A stretch of 64,000 nucleotides of DNA from Cryptomeria japonica (GCF_030272615.1 NC_081413.1:444253038-444317037), one strand, 5' to 3'; positions 33,146 to 45,029 are shown, counted from the stretch's first letter. A program made the numbers and translations. The notes: a model not told the origin generated them from the sequence alone.

Positions 33146-35452
33146 TGTTAGACACAATACACCACTGAAAGGGGGTTGAATCAGTGGTTATCAATCTATT
33201 CCTTTTAACTATTCTTAGTGAACATACCGGTTAACAGATTCTAACTTGATGGAGACTTACCGGTTAGTGAGGAGACTAAACACAAATGCATTCACACTCA
33301 AGAGGACAACACATAACACCAGTATGTACAAGGAAAACCCAAGATGGGAAAAACCTCGGTGAGCAATGTTGCTGGAATCTACTGCTCCAATAAAACCTCA
33401 CTATCAAAACTATTATAATGTTTAGGGCACCAGCCCAAGGAGCACCAAGTCCTGATTTAGGGCACCAACCCAAGGAGCACCAACCCCTAACTTGTTTATG
33501 GGATACAACCCAAAGGAGCTACAACCCCTGCACCAAGCTACAACTCAGTGATCACAATGAAAACATCAATTACAAAAGTAGTTATCTTGTTACAAGTGAA
33601 TCTTGCAACCATTTCATATACCTTATTCTGTTGGTGAGATACCTTATCTGCTACACCGACTCACTCTTCTATTGCTCTCATCTATTGCTTAACTACCAGT
33701 AAACCCTACTGGTTCACCTCTATTCTCCATCTACTCTGTTGGATCTCCTCCTCACTGCTATTCTCTTCACTGGTACTACACTCTATCGGTTCTATGTCTG
33801 CCTTCTCTGCAACTTTCTTTACTTCTCCTTTGCAAGTATAACCACTACCGGTTCTGCACTGCTACTAGTTGAACACTTCAACCTGATTCTCCCTCACTCT
33901 TACTCTCTTCTTAGATGCTTGTTGATAACTTGGCTGATTTTCTCTCACATGTAGAAGTAACACTTAATCACTTCACAACAACACTACTCTCTCATCGAGT
34001 GGCCCCCATCTCTGATTTTGGCTTGCATATTTATAGCCTGGTTTTCCTGGAAAAGGCCAATTCAAAAATATGGGAGGTTAGGGTTTCCTCATCAATCTTG
34101 AGGCAAAAAAAATATAATCAGATCTTCCCCAATCTGATCTTTCTGATAGCCAATGGTACACCTCTGCCATTATCGCACCTTCTTGACCACACCTTCTATC
34201 TTTGGCAATTTTCTTTTTACCCTATCGGTTGATCTCTCAATCAGACACCAAGATTTGTCTTGTTGTTTCCTTCATCTGCCTTGATCTCCTCAAACACTCT
34301 TAGTTGGCTCTAAGTTGTCCTCCAGACCTCGAGCTACAAACCTTTGCAACTACCCCTTTAGTGTACATTCCTTCTTCATTTGAATGTAGGCTCACCACCT
34401 TGACTCGATGTGGCATCCATGTTGACCAACTACCAACTTGAATCTTCATGTTGGTCCAGATAGGATCACCGACCAAATAGTCTACTGGTTCCTCTTTTCT
34501 ACTAGTTTACTAACCCTGTTGGCATCTCACATTCTACCGGTTAACTCCTCATGTCTACTCTTTGCAGAACAGTCGGTGGAACTCCTTAACTAGTTTACTA
34601 GACATTTCTATCCATAGCATGTAGATTCCCACATAGTGGGAAGTCTTCTACATCTGCACCTTATCTATATTACTGATGGACTTACATACCAGTAAACATT
34701 CTTGATGACACTATGTCATCATCCTTCCATAGACTTCATCTTCAGTCTGGCCACATGCATCTGCTTAGCCTTGCCTTCTCCTTGATTAGCTCGGATCATA
34801 TCTCAACCATTTTGTCAAAGTGACAAACTCATCAGTTCTTCAGCTATCCTAGCAACTAAACATGCCATCTTTGTTGGTCTGGTGCATATTCCTATTCTCA
34901 TGCACTTAATGAATTCCCTCAATTTACCAGTAGATCCAGTGTGAGCACATTCACTATCAGTCATCTCTTCATATGGTGACTGAATTCTCCATCCGATGGG
35001 ATTCCTACTATTCTTCAACCTCACAACATTCTGGTGACCTGTTCATTCTTCTCTTCTGATGTTTATGTGATTCAGGTAAAATTCTTCCTCTTCATCACAA
35101 ACAACAGTTCTAGCACCTTGGCCCTCCAGCTTGTACACTGGTCATGAGCTTTGCAAGATGACAACCACTCAATTGGTTGATCTGACTATTCCGTGTCAAC
35201 ACATCACTTAACAGTTGACATCCTTTTCTTGTTGGTACCGATCACCTTCCCAACTCATCCACACAAGTCAGGCACTAACTTGTGTATCGGTGACTCCCAG
35301 GACCATCTTCCTTACCTTACCGGTGTTCTGCAACACAAGGTGATATCAAAGATATCTCAACCTGTACTCCTCATTGACAGTGTTGCACATAGATCTCTCA
35401 TATTGGTATTCATTCAATATCGGTTGACATCAATGAAAATGCAATGCCAGCA
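33146..35452 (-). repeat. Copia B 5' LTR (2307 bp)
   Basis: Partner of 27318-29708. Minus-strand start is TGCTGGC, one transition from TGTTGGC. Ends at the CATGA duplication. Confidence 0.88.
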
Positions 35453-36467
35453 CATGATACTCATGTGCATATTTAGTCAGTTGGTTTTGGTCTAGTGATC
35501 GAATGATATCCTATTTGCTTGGAAGATTGGCTTGTTTGACAAGGGTTTCATCAGTAGAGCCTTAGATGAAGATCTTTGATGATATGCATAAGTGGTGTTG
35601 GTGGAGTTTCTGGTGAAGATTTAGGATGTTGTTGGTGATCATGTTCAAGACTTGGTGGATGCAGATCATTGCTTTAGCGTGTGGACCTATATTGGGTCCC
35701 GGTTGATCTAGGTTATGCACCGGCTTAATGTAACGTATGGATTAGACCTCTCGATGTGTTCCTAGGATGTCTTATGTGTTGGATATTATTTGTTTGGTCT
35801 AAGGCTAACATGTTATGTAATTATGTAATTGGTTTATTGTTCGGTGGCCTACCTGATTGTTTATGATCGAGGGTTTGTATATATATGATGTAAGATCTCA
35901 TTGTAGATCATGTGTGAGGATATATAATGTGTGAATAATGTAATATCATTTAGGTAAAGGATTTGGTCAATCACTAGAGATCGAATTGGGTTTATATAAG
36001 AGGATTTAGTCCTCCAATATTAAGCTTAACCAGAACTATACTCAGGCATCGGATATGCTATCTTTGCAGTTCAAACACTTCTTCCAGTTTGTAGTCTAGA
36101 TTTCTATGTAGTCAGTGAGACTCCTTTTGTGATGAGGAGTGCGCTCTAGGATTTTGGCCTTGCTGAAAGTGCAAGCGCCCCAATTTTAATTCACATACTA
36201 ACTACAAAAGTTTTATCTGTCTGTGGGTATGCTTCCCACCATGGTTTTTCCCATTACTTCCATGTATAAATCTTGGTGTCATGTGGATGGTATTTATTCT
36301 GTGATCATTGTTTATGCTTAATTGGTTTAACTTCTATTCCGGTATTAATTTTTTTGGTTTCCGGTATTACATTTTTAATTGCTAAATATTCTGGTAATCT
36401 ATGACAACTGATTCACCCCCCCCCCCCCCCCTCTCAGTTGTCTTCTGGTTGTTTGAACTATCTAACA
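35453..36467 (+). repeat. Copia A 3' LTR, right part
   Basis: Continues the LTR from 27317 after the duplicated CATGA and matches 21447-22454 of the 5' LTR, ending CTATCTAACA. Contains a run of 16 C at 36416-36431 where the 5' LTR has about 7. Confidence 0.85.
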
Positions 36468-37194
36468 AAACCCTCAATGCCTAATTACAAAATTACATCA
36501 CATGATACATAAATAAACCATGAGACCATTAAAATGTCATAGATGACATAGCATGGACCCAAATCAAATCCTTGAACATGCAACACCACCAGAAATATCG
36601 CCAAGATCAATTGCAACATGCTACACCACCGAAAATGCCACATAACACAAAGAATATCATGGGACCCATAAGATCTTCAATAATGCACACAATGACCAAT
36701 GTGAGCCATCAAAACAAATAGCACACAATATGGAAGCACCAACAAGAACATTAAAACAATCTATAATAGTTGCACCAACACCACTTATTCAAATCTTCAT
36801 CGATCAACATGCTAATACTCAAGAACATTTAACAATAGCAATTCAGATTAGAAAGATAACTTGTGTAGCACCAAATCATGAACCATCTGAAATAAAGATA
36901 CACATGAACATCCAAAACACTCTCCCAAATCTACAACCAAATATATGATGATATCGGAGCACAACAGATCAATCACCAGACTCTGCCAACCACTAAACAT
37001 AGAAGAACATTCTTCATATCGGAATCCATAGCCCGATCAAAACAACACATAGAATCATGGAATCAATAAAAAATAAAATATCTCTAGTTAATTTAGCATC
37101 CCAAACAGATAAACCAACCATATCAACTCACTGCAATCACCGGAACACCAAAATAACTCTCTACAACACCAAAACATAGGAATATGTTGACATC
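36468..37194. other. Unassigned A-rich stretch
   Basis: No coding motif. It ends with ATGTTGACATCAATGA near 37180, which resembles the outer end of Copia LTRs here on the minus strand, so it may be an old LTR fragment. Low certainty. Confidence 0.3.
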
Positions 37195-38780
37195 AATGAA
37201 TGGACTTCTATATTCCACCATAAATATCATATTCATGGCATTCAAAATGCCTTGGAGAATTATTTTCTTCCCATTACGGCCTCTGATATGTGGAAGAATT
37301 TTTTCAACTCTAAGGAAATTATTGCTCAATGAATGAGATGGTCTCTTGGAGATGGTAGAAAGATCCGTTTCTGGGAGGATTGGTGAGCAGGGGAAGGCTC
37401 TTTATCAACCTTTACATGGGAAGACCACCTCAAGGAAAAATATGTTAGACTTAATGGTGTTTGGGTTGCTGATTATATTTGGGATGGGGCCTGCATTCAT
37501 ATTTTCAGCATCGATCCATCCCTCCATCATGTTCAGGAGTGGCTTTCATGGATTCATATTCCCTCTTTCCCTATTGCTGATGAGGTTTTTTGGAGTGGAT
37601 CATCCTCTGGGGATTTCTCAGTCTCCCATTATTTTTAGCTCATCACTAAGACCCTCTCTTTGGCCCCCTTCTGGTCTAGTATCAAGAACAATGTCATGAT
37701 CCCTAAAATTGATATTTTTTCTAGAACTTTATGCAAGAGAAAGTTTTGACCATTGATAATATTTGTAAAAGGGGTATGGTGATCCCCAATATGTGTTCCC
37801 TTTGTAAAGAGAATGTGGAGAATGCTAATCACCTCCTCCTTCATTGTTCCTTTGTTGCTAAGATCTGGGCTTTTCTCTTTCAATTGTGTGACTTATGGTG
37901 GATTTGGCCAAGTAGCACTAGGGATTATTGGCTCCAATGGGTTTGCCCCTCAGAGAATCCCTCTCTTAGGGTGCTTTGGAGCTGCATGATGCCTCACATT
38001 GCTTGGTGTCTATGGAGTGAAAGAAATAATAGGATCTTTAGGGACAAGCAATCCTCACCTATTGTTGTGGCTCATAGAATTCAGAATAGTGTTAAGGAAA
38101 AAAAATTATCCTCATGTCCTTGTCGCAAAGGAGACCCTCAAATTGACATTTTTCAGCAAGATTTAGATATCATCAGTAGATGGAACTTAATATAGGATAT
38201 CTCGATTCAAACTGCCAATATAAGACAACCCAGAAGTAATGTTATTTGGATCCCTTCGCCTAGAAGATGGATTAAAATTAATTTTGATGGGGCGGCTAAG
38301 GGTAACCCTAGGCAAACTGGTTGTGGGGGAGTTTCTAGGGATCTCAATGGTAAGTTTTTCTCAGCAGTGGCACTCCCATTGGGCACCCAAAAAAACCACT
38401 ACTATGAGGCTTACGCAGCTTACATTTGTTTGCAGATGGTGGTTAGATAAGGGATTAGCCATGTTTGGTTGGAGAGTGATTTGATGAACATAATCAAATG
38501 AATTAATAGACAACAAGAGCCAAGCTGGACAAAAAATCATTTGACCAAATATTGTCATCTCATGATTGCCAATCTGGATGATTTTAAAGCTTCTCACACT
38601 TATCAGGAAGGAAATTGCCCCGCCGATTATATGGAAAATCTTGGGGTGGATTATGTGGAGATTAAATGGTGGACAGAAATGGAAAGTTTCCCAAGAAACC
38701 TATGTGAGTGCACTAGAAAGGACATCGAATTAATTGGCCACGCATTACCAATTTATAATAACAGATCGCCATTGGGATAA
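37195..38780 (+). pseudogene. LINE copy 2 ORF2 C-terminal part (zf-RVT, RNase H)
   Basis: Post-RT region GDGRKIRFWEDW, then the zinc-binding segment (RGMVIPNMCSLCKENVE, HLLLHCSF) near 37770-37860, with a normal CxxC and HxxxxC layout. RNase H is at about 38265-38660: INFDGAAKGNPR, YYEAYAA, WLESDLMN and a final Asp in GNCPADYME, so all four acidic positions are present. A few stops (e.g. about 37331, 37637, 38193) and a frame change near 38390 disable it. Ends RSPLG-stop at 38780. Confidence 0.85.
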
Positions 38781-38906
38781 TATCTCTTTGTAGAATTTTT
38801 CATGCCTCCCAATTCTAGATATTCAAGAGGCTTCGCTTATTTCTGGTCAGGCTTTCTACTGTGTGTTTTGGGTGTGTTTTCTTGCACTTTCAGAATTGGG
38901 AATTTT

Positions 38907-40470
38907 ATGGGGGGCTAACAAGAATAGGATGGAACCCACCTCTTTTGAGAACTGGAAAAGGAATACTGAGGTTTCAAATGAGATTTCAGATGGGGGCCTG
39001 GTGTCATATATGGAAAGGTTGAAGGGGAATTCGTCAAGTGCTGCTGAAGATTTTGTGAGCGGTTGGGAATATGGTATCCTTAAGGTCTATGGAATTGAGT
39101 TTAGGATTGATGAAGATTTTATCACTGAAATTACTAATTTATAGATGGAGGGAAGGAAGTTTTATGAAGAACAAAAATATGGTGAAGAAGCTATCTCCAC
39201 TTTCTTCAACAAGCAGAAGCAGTGGAATAGGGTTCAGAAGATGGCTGATGGTGGCTACAATCAGAAGGATCTTCACATGCCTTGGGCTGATGTGGTGAAG
39301 GTTATCATGAGATACATCACTCTTGATGATCGATATGCAATCATTTTTTCCTACCACTTTGTCATTTTGAATCACTTCAGGCACGATAGAAAAATTTCCA
39401 TTCCATTTTATTTACTTTCTTCTATAAGGCATAGTCTCGAGAAACATGCGGAGAATATGGATAATCATGTCCTCCATGAGGGCCTTATTCATCTCATTAT
39501 GGATTATGCCAAAGCCCATGAAGTCAAGTCATCCCCTATTTTGAAAACCCATGTTTTTTCTTCCAATCCGGAGGTTCGGGTGCTTTCTGATAGCAGGCTT
39601 GCCAAGGACTGGCAGGATCAAGACTTGTCTAGTGACCCTAAGTATTGTCTTCCTACTGGTGAGGGACCCATTTAGAATATTACCCCTGGGACAGGTAGTA
39701 GTAGACACAACAATCACCCTAGGTGGGCTGCTAGCAAATATAAAAATTTGGGTACCTAGGCTGCTGACTTTGTTTCTCCCAAATCTAAGAAGCCCAAATC
39801 TTGACAGGTGGGGGCTAATAAAGATAGTGAATAGGAGATTTAAATAAAAATCCCCAAAGATATTGATCCTGGAAAACAGGGGAGGGTTGCCATTGACCTA
39901 GATTGGGATGAATGCATTTCCTTTGTGGCTAGTAGTCAGTTGGATTGTCTCTGGAAGATGGGCAAGGAGATTGAAGTGTTAAAAGATGGTATAAAGGGTA
40001 TTGTGGATAATTTTATGAACAACCCTAGACCCAGTAATATAGAGAAACTCCTCCAGTTGACCCAGAAAGTTAGTGAGGACCTGGACAAGATGAAATTGAA
40101 TCATGAAAGAAGAATATGGAATCAAGAGGTTAGCTTGGATGAAATCAAAGGGTGTTTGAAAAATTTGGTTGAGATCAGCAAGGCCACCATGAATAATAGT
40201 TTTAAAGGATTGATGAGGGTCAATAATATGATTGTGGATTACAAGGTTGATCCCATTGTCAGTGTGACTCCTTTGGACTCCAAGTAGAAAAAGAAAGTGA
40301 AGGGTGTTGGTGGTCAGATTTCTCGTCCCCATACTACGACTGGTCTGCGTACCCATAACAGGAGCAAGAACTAAGAGCAAGGAAGCTCCAAATTTATAAT
40401 GGACAAGTTGGAGGCTATCAATAGGAAAGTTATTCAGAAGAATGCTGATCTATTGCATTCTTGTCAGTAG
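38907..40470 (+). pseudogene. LINE ORF3, copy 2
   Basis: Start ATG 38907; one extra G in the run right after it shifts the frame, otherwise the start reads M-G-A-N-K-N-R, parallel to copies 1 and 3. One frame then runs to 40470, with stops at about 39142, 39673 and 40285 among others. Conserved block: DFVSGWEYGIL, IEFRIDEDFI, MRYITLDDRYA, YHFVILNHFRHDRK, HEGLIHLIM. C-terminal coiled-coil-like helices (39925-40290) match those in copy 3 (LVEISKATMNNS versus MVESTREAMNNS). It sits about 130 bases after the RNase H stop. Function unknown. Confidence 0.72.
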
Positions 40471-40643
40471 GTCTTTGTTTCTTCTAGTCTCAGTCTATTT
40501 TGTGTTTTATGTTGTTTTGTGGGCTTGGCCCAAGTTGGTTTAGCTTTTTCTTTTGGTTCTAATCTTTGATTCTTATTCTCTGGTTATTGTAAAACTTTTG
40601 GATTTCGAGTCCGTGAAAAACCCATTTACCTTAATCAAAAACA

Positions 40644-40919
40644 TATCCTAGCAGCAACAATATCCAACAGCAAGACTCAAAGTGTTATAAAGATATTAAT
40701 TAATATCTACAAACTATGACATTCCTTAATGATTTGAGTGAAAACTAGAGATAATATTGAAGCTACAAGAAATCAAATAACTCATATTGTAGTGCGAGTT
40801 ATACAAGAAAAATCTTGATGTTTTCCTTCTCAAGTGTGTTTACCAGGAGTAGTCTACAAATATTTTGAATGATATGTATAGTGGTATATGTGGACAAAAT
40901 TTCATGGATTTGAACACTA
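40644..40919. other. Short unassigned gap
   Basis: Between the LINE tail and the LTR of element C. No motif or repeat recognised. Confidence 0.4.
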
Positions 40920-42025
40920 TGTTGGCAAGAGACATTGCATTGTTGTTTTGATATTGTCATTGATGGAAACTTGAGTCAAATATTCAATCTGCAGTTCATA
41001 ATTCATTCATACCAGAAGATTGATTGAAGTCCAGTGAGGTTCGGTGGGAAGAACAGGACATTCGACAAAGTGTACAGTAATTGATTGGTAATTCAATTAT
41101 GTTGATTATTTTTGTGTTGAAGATCTTGGAGAAGCATTGTGGACATGTAATATGCCTTATTCGAGGTTTATGGCCTCCGGTGTTAAGTCTTGTGTAAATT
41201 GGAAGACACGATAAACAAGTTTTTTGAGTAGAATAGTGCTTATCAATAGTAAAGTGTGAAGATTCATTGTGTGAATTGTGTGGAGTGATTTTTACAGTTG
41301 TTTGTGTATTTGAAGTTAGTGATTTAATATGTGGGAGGTGTGTGGACAATTTTTTTTGGTCCACATGATTGTTTTGGATCAGATTGAGCCGACTTGGGTA
41401 ACACATTTCATTTGTGTGTTATGCATTTTTGGGCCGACACATGATGAAGACCTAAAATGTTGATGCAGATATATAAGACCAATTTATATGATCATTTCTG
41501 GTATCAGTGGTTGTGTGGAAGTGTGTATGAGTGATTGTGCATAATTTCAAGTGCGCAAGTGAAAGATTTGAGCTCCGAAATACAACTGAATATTAGAATA
41601 GAGTATTTTGTGCTTAACTGAAACTATTTTTTAGCATTTGTAGATGTTGTTTATTATTTCAAACATTTCAATTATTATTTGTAATCATTTGTAAGGTAGT
41701 GAGCCTTCCAGGGTTGTAGCCCTTATTGTAATTTGAGCAGTGAGCTCTAGGAAACGTGCCTGAATGCATGTGCATTCCCCTCATTTAATATTATTATTCT
41801 TCCAACAAGGTATATTAATATTGTGGGTCTCAATCCCACCATGGTTTTTCCCTTAATTTGGTTTCCACATAAAAATCTTGGTGTTATGGTGTTGTGGTTA
41901 TTTTATTTGTGTTTCTGCACTCTACTTTTATTCTTCTACATTAAGTGGTTTAAAGGATAGATTAAGAATGTTAAATATTGAAAAACAATGATTCACCCCT
42001 CCCCAAGTGTTCATTGATTCCAAAA
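40920..42025 (+). repeat. Element C 5' LTR
   Basis: Starts TGTTGGCAAGAG; the inner end before ATTGG is CCAAAA, apparently a C-to-A change from CCAACA as in element D. A fragment of the same LTR is at 61564-61841. Confidence 0.75.
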
Positions 42026-42027
42026 AT

Positions 42028-42040
42028 TGGTATCAAAGCC
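42028..42040 (+). other. Element C primer-binding site
   Basis: TGGTATCAAAGCC, Met tRNA type with one change from the canonical site, identical to element D. Confidence 0.7.
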
Positions 42041-42059
42041 TAGTTCTTTGAAAGAAGCC

Positions 42060-43248
42060 TAACAACTTGAGGAGGATCTGGGAAAGTGAATCAAGGGATT
42101 CTGGTAGTCTCAGACATCAACTTGTTGTAGCACTTGAGTATCTTGACCATGCCTAAGTTGAGGTTCGGAAAGTGAAAATAAATCTTAAGGATGCTAACAA
42201 ATTCATTGAATAATTGAAGGATTAGTTGAAAAAGTCAAGGGAGAAGAGAAAGGAACTTGTTGATCACTTGAAGGAGAAAGAAAGTCAAAGCATTGATGAA
42301 GAAGCCCTAAAGGAAAAGACAAAAGAGTGTGAGAGAATTGCTAAAGCTAATTTATTCTAGAAGAATAAAATGGTATCCATTGTACCAAAGAGATTGAACA
42401 AAGCAAGAAGAATGAGGAGAAGCTTGCTCAGTCCCTGAAAAACAAATCTGAAGAATGTTTCATACTTGAGTGTGAGAATGGACAACTGAAGCTTGACCTA
42501 CAAGACTCCAAACAACATGAGGAACAACATTCTTATTAGATATGATTTTGATGTTGCAAATGAGTATAAGGAGAAGTTTTGGGTTAGCTCAACCAAGCTT
42601 CATGAAATGGTTGCAAGCCAGAAGAATCCTAATGATACTCAAGGTCTTGGATTTGAGAAAGGTGAAAGCTCCAAATCAGCACAACAAAAGAACAATTCAA
42701 GAAGGCCTCTAGTAAGAAAACCTAATGCTCATAAGTTAAATAGTAATTGTTTTATTTGCAATAAATTTGATCATATGGATAGGAGAAATAGGATGAATAA
42801 TAATGGTCCATCTTTTACCAGTCAATGTTTCAAAGGCAATAAGTATGGTTATAAGGAAAATGAATGTAGAAGTGTGATGAACAACTTTCAAAATAGGAGA
42901 AATGTCAGATGTTATGCATGTGGTAGGTTTCGACATGATTCTAATCAATGCAAATCAAGAGGAAATCAGATGAATATCATACCTATGCAAGGAAATGTTA
43001 TCTGCTATGCTTGCAATAAATCTGGACACATTGCTAAGTATTGTAGAAGAAGAAATATGAATAGGAGAGGTCTGGAAGACAAGAACAAGAATGTGAAGTT
43101 AGATGAGAAGGGAAAAGAAAAATTTGAAGAGATCAGAGATCAGATGAAGAAGACTTGGGTGAAGAAGACTTGGGTGAAGAAGAGTCATGATAATGAAGTT
43201 AATGGGTCTACATTTGATTCTGATGCTAGAACCTCATCCGGTAGCTAA
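42060..43248 (+). pseudogene. Element C Gag-like ORF: coiled coil plus four zinc knuckles
   Basis: The first ~450 bases encode a Lys/Glu-rich coiled-coil-like segment with stops and frame changes. From 42493 the frame is open. It carries four CCHC-type units: CFICNKFDHMDRRN (last Cys lost), CFKGNKYGYKENEC (Cys and His lost), and two complete ones, CYACGRFRHDSNQC (42910-42951) and CYACNKSGHIAKYC (43003-43044). A basic tail with a duplicated KKTWV follows. No capsid-type domain precedes it, so it looks like the C-terminal half of a Copia Gag kept as an RNA-binding protein. Element D has the same layout. Confidence 0.75.
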
Positions 43249-43495
43249 GCTAAGGCATCCGGCCTTAGGGAGAGGTTTTCATGAAAAATCTTACAAACCC
43301 CCTATTAGAGATCTATACTTGGTTCTCGCAGGCTGTAGATATTTATTTGATGATTACTAATTTAGTGGAAGGTTTTTAGGAAGCATTTGATGATCTATAG
43401 AATATTTCTTGAAGATCTATTTGTATGCAGGGTATCTAGAAAAGTTAGGGTTAAGAGAATTTATTATACCAAGAAGTAATTAAAAAAACAAAAAG

Positions 43496-43740
43496 TTCCT
43501 CAAAAACTGTACGGGTTTTGAGGAACATTATATTTTATAATAAAAATTCAAAAGTTCCTCAAAACCCATACAGGTTTTGAAGAACATTATATTTTACAAT
43601 AAAAAATCAAAAGTTCCTCAAAACCCGTATTAGTTTTGAGGAACATTATATTTTATAATAAAAAATCAAAAGTTCCTCAAAACCCATACTGGATTATATT
43701 TTATAATAAAAGTTAAAAGTTCCTCTTTTTTAGAAACCCA
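43496..43740 (+). repeat. 59-bp hairpin satellite
   Basis: Units start at 43496, 43555, 43614 and 43673 (exact 59-bp spacing), and a shortened one at 43719. Each holds an inverted repeat GTTCCTCAAAACC ... GGTTTTGAGGAAC followed by ATTATATTTTATAATA. Confidence 0.88.
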
Positions 43741-43820
43741 CGGGTTATGCAAAACTAGAAGATTTTGTCTTAGTTCTGCATAACTCGTATGGGTTATATA
43801 GAACTAGGAACCAAACAGGA

Positions 43821-43824
43821 AGTG

Positions 43825-43858
<34 letters not shown>

Positions 43859-44120
43859 GAAGAGGGATAGAATAGGATAAGGAGAGGGGGAGGGGGAGGG
43901 AGAGAGTTAGAGGCAGAGAGAGAAGGGGATAGGAAGAGAGGGAGAGATAAGGAAAGAAAGAGAAGGGAGAGAGGGAGAGAGAGGGAGAGAGAGTAGGATA
44001 AGGAGAGGGGGATGGAGGGAGAGGGAGAGAGAGGGAGATTAGGAAAATGAGAGGGGGAGAGAGAGAGGGGGAGGGAGAGGGAGAGGGAGAGGGAGAGGGA
44101 GAGAGAGGGAGATTGGGAAA

Positions 44121-44174
<54 letters not shown>

Positions 44175-44199
44175 GGAGAGGGAGAGGGAGAGAGGGAGG

Positions 44200-44240
<41 letters not shown>

Positions 44241-44350
44241 GGATAGAGAGAGAGGGAGGGAGGGAGATTGGGAAAAAGAGATAGAGAGAGAAGGGGGATA
44301 GGAAGAGAGGGAGAGAGACAGGATAGAAAGAGAGAGAGAGAGAGATGGGC

Positions 44351-44412
<62 letters not shown>

Positions 44413-44533
44413 GGATAAGGAGAGGGGGATGGATGGAGAGGGAGAGAGAGGGGGAGAGGGAGAGAGGGAGATTTGGAAGAGGAGAGGGGGAGAGGGAGGG
44501 AGATTCAAAAAAGTAGAGGGGGAGAGGGAGAGA

Positions 44534-44587
<54 letters not shown>

Positions 44588-44805
44588 GATAAGATAAGGA
44601 GAGGGGGATGTATAGGGGGAGAAGGAGAGGGAGGGGGAGAGAAAGAGAGAGAAGGGGGAGAGGGTGAGAATACGACATGATAACGTGAGAGAGAGAGAGA
44701 GAGAGTGAGAGACATGAGGTAGAGAGAGAATGAGAAGGAGAAAAGGGTGAGAGACTCGACAGAGAGAGAAGTGTGAGGGGGAGAGAGATGAGATAGAACT
44801 CAAGG
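43821..44805 (+). repeat. Nearly 1-kb GA-rich polypurine microsatellite
   Basis: Almost pure G/A on the plus strand, with long pure (GA)n blocks at about 44130, 44205, 44350 and 44540 and GGGGAG-rich variants between. Long frames through it (Ser/Leu/Pro or Arg/Glu) are artefacts. Confidence 0.95.
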
Positions 44806-45029
44806 AGGATAATTAGGGCTCAAAATAGACAAATACGGTGATGGGGAAGGAAGATGAGAGAGAGAGGAAAAGAAGGGAGACATGGATGTATAAAAACATA
44901 TACACATATATCTATATTAATATATGTATATATAACTATAGATATGCATATATACATACATAAGCACATATTATATATGTATGTTTGTACATATGTGTAG
45001 TAAATGCTAAGTTTACAAGCATACATTAT

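Larger units (their letters stand above)
27318..35452 (-). mobile_element. Copia B, non-autonomous gag-only element nested in Copia A
   Basis: Complete LTR-to-LTR element on the minus strand with perfect 5-bp target duplication CATGA (27313-27317 and 35453-35457). LTRs are unusually long (2391 and 2307 bp). The interior is only about 3.4 kb and carries gag but no protease, integrase or RT, so mobilisation would need a helper. LTRs differ about 10% over the first ~225 bases, so it is old. Confidence 0.88.
21280..36467 (+). mobile_element. Copia A (Ty1/copia), broken, host of nested Copia B
   Basis: Plus-strand element with 5' LTR, Met-type primer site, gag, protease, integrase, RT, RNase H, a cluster of polypurine tracts and a 3' LTR split by Copia B (27318-35452). 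Without B it would be about 7 kb. The multiple polypurine tracts and AAAGGGGGAGATTGTTGG junction resemble the Sirevirus branch (inference). Many stops and frameshifts. Confidence 0.88.
37195..40643 (+). mobile_element. LINE copy 2, 5'-truncated
   Basis: Starts inside ORF2 downstream of RT, as expected from incomplete reverse transcription, and runs through RNase H and ORF3 to a CTTAATCAAAAA tail. Same family as copies 1 and 3 by shared ORF3. A target duplication could not be fixed with confidence. Confidence 0.82.

Noticed and set aside
36730-36948. 72-codon frame starting with Met
   Set aside because: A-rich, no motif and no homologue in the window; not enough to call a gene.
43804-44803. 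Open frames of 254-303 residues rich in Ser, Leu and Pro, and Arg/Glu frames on the other strand
   Set aside because: They only read through the GA microsatellite, which has no stops by composition; no domain or codon signal.
44890-45000. Possible promoter with many TATA words
   Set aside because: Simple AT repeat next to the GA tract; no downstream gene on either strand.
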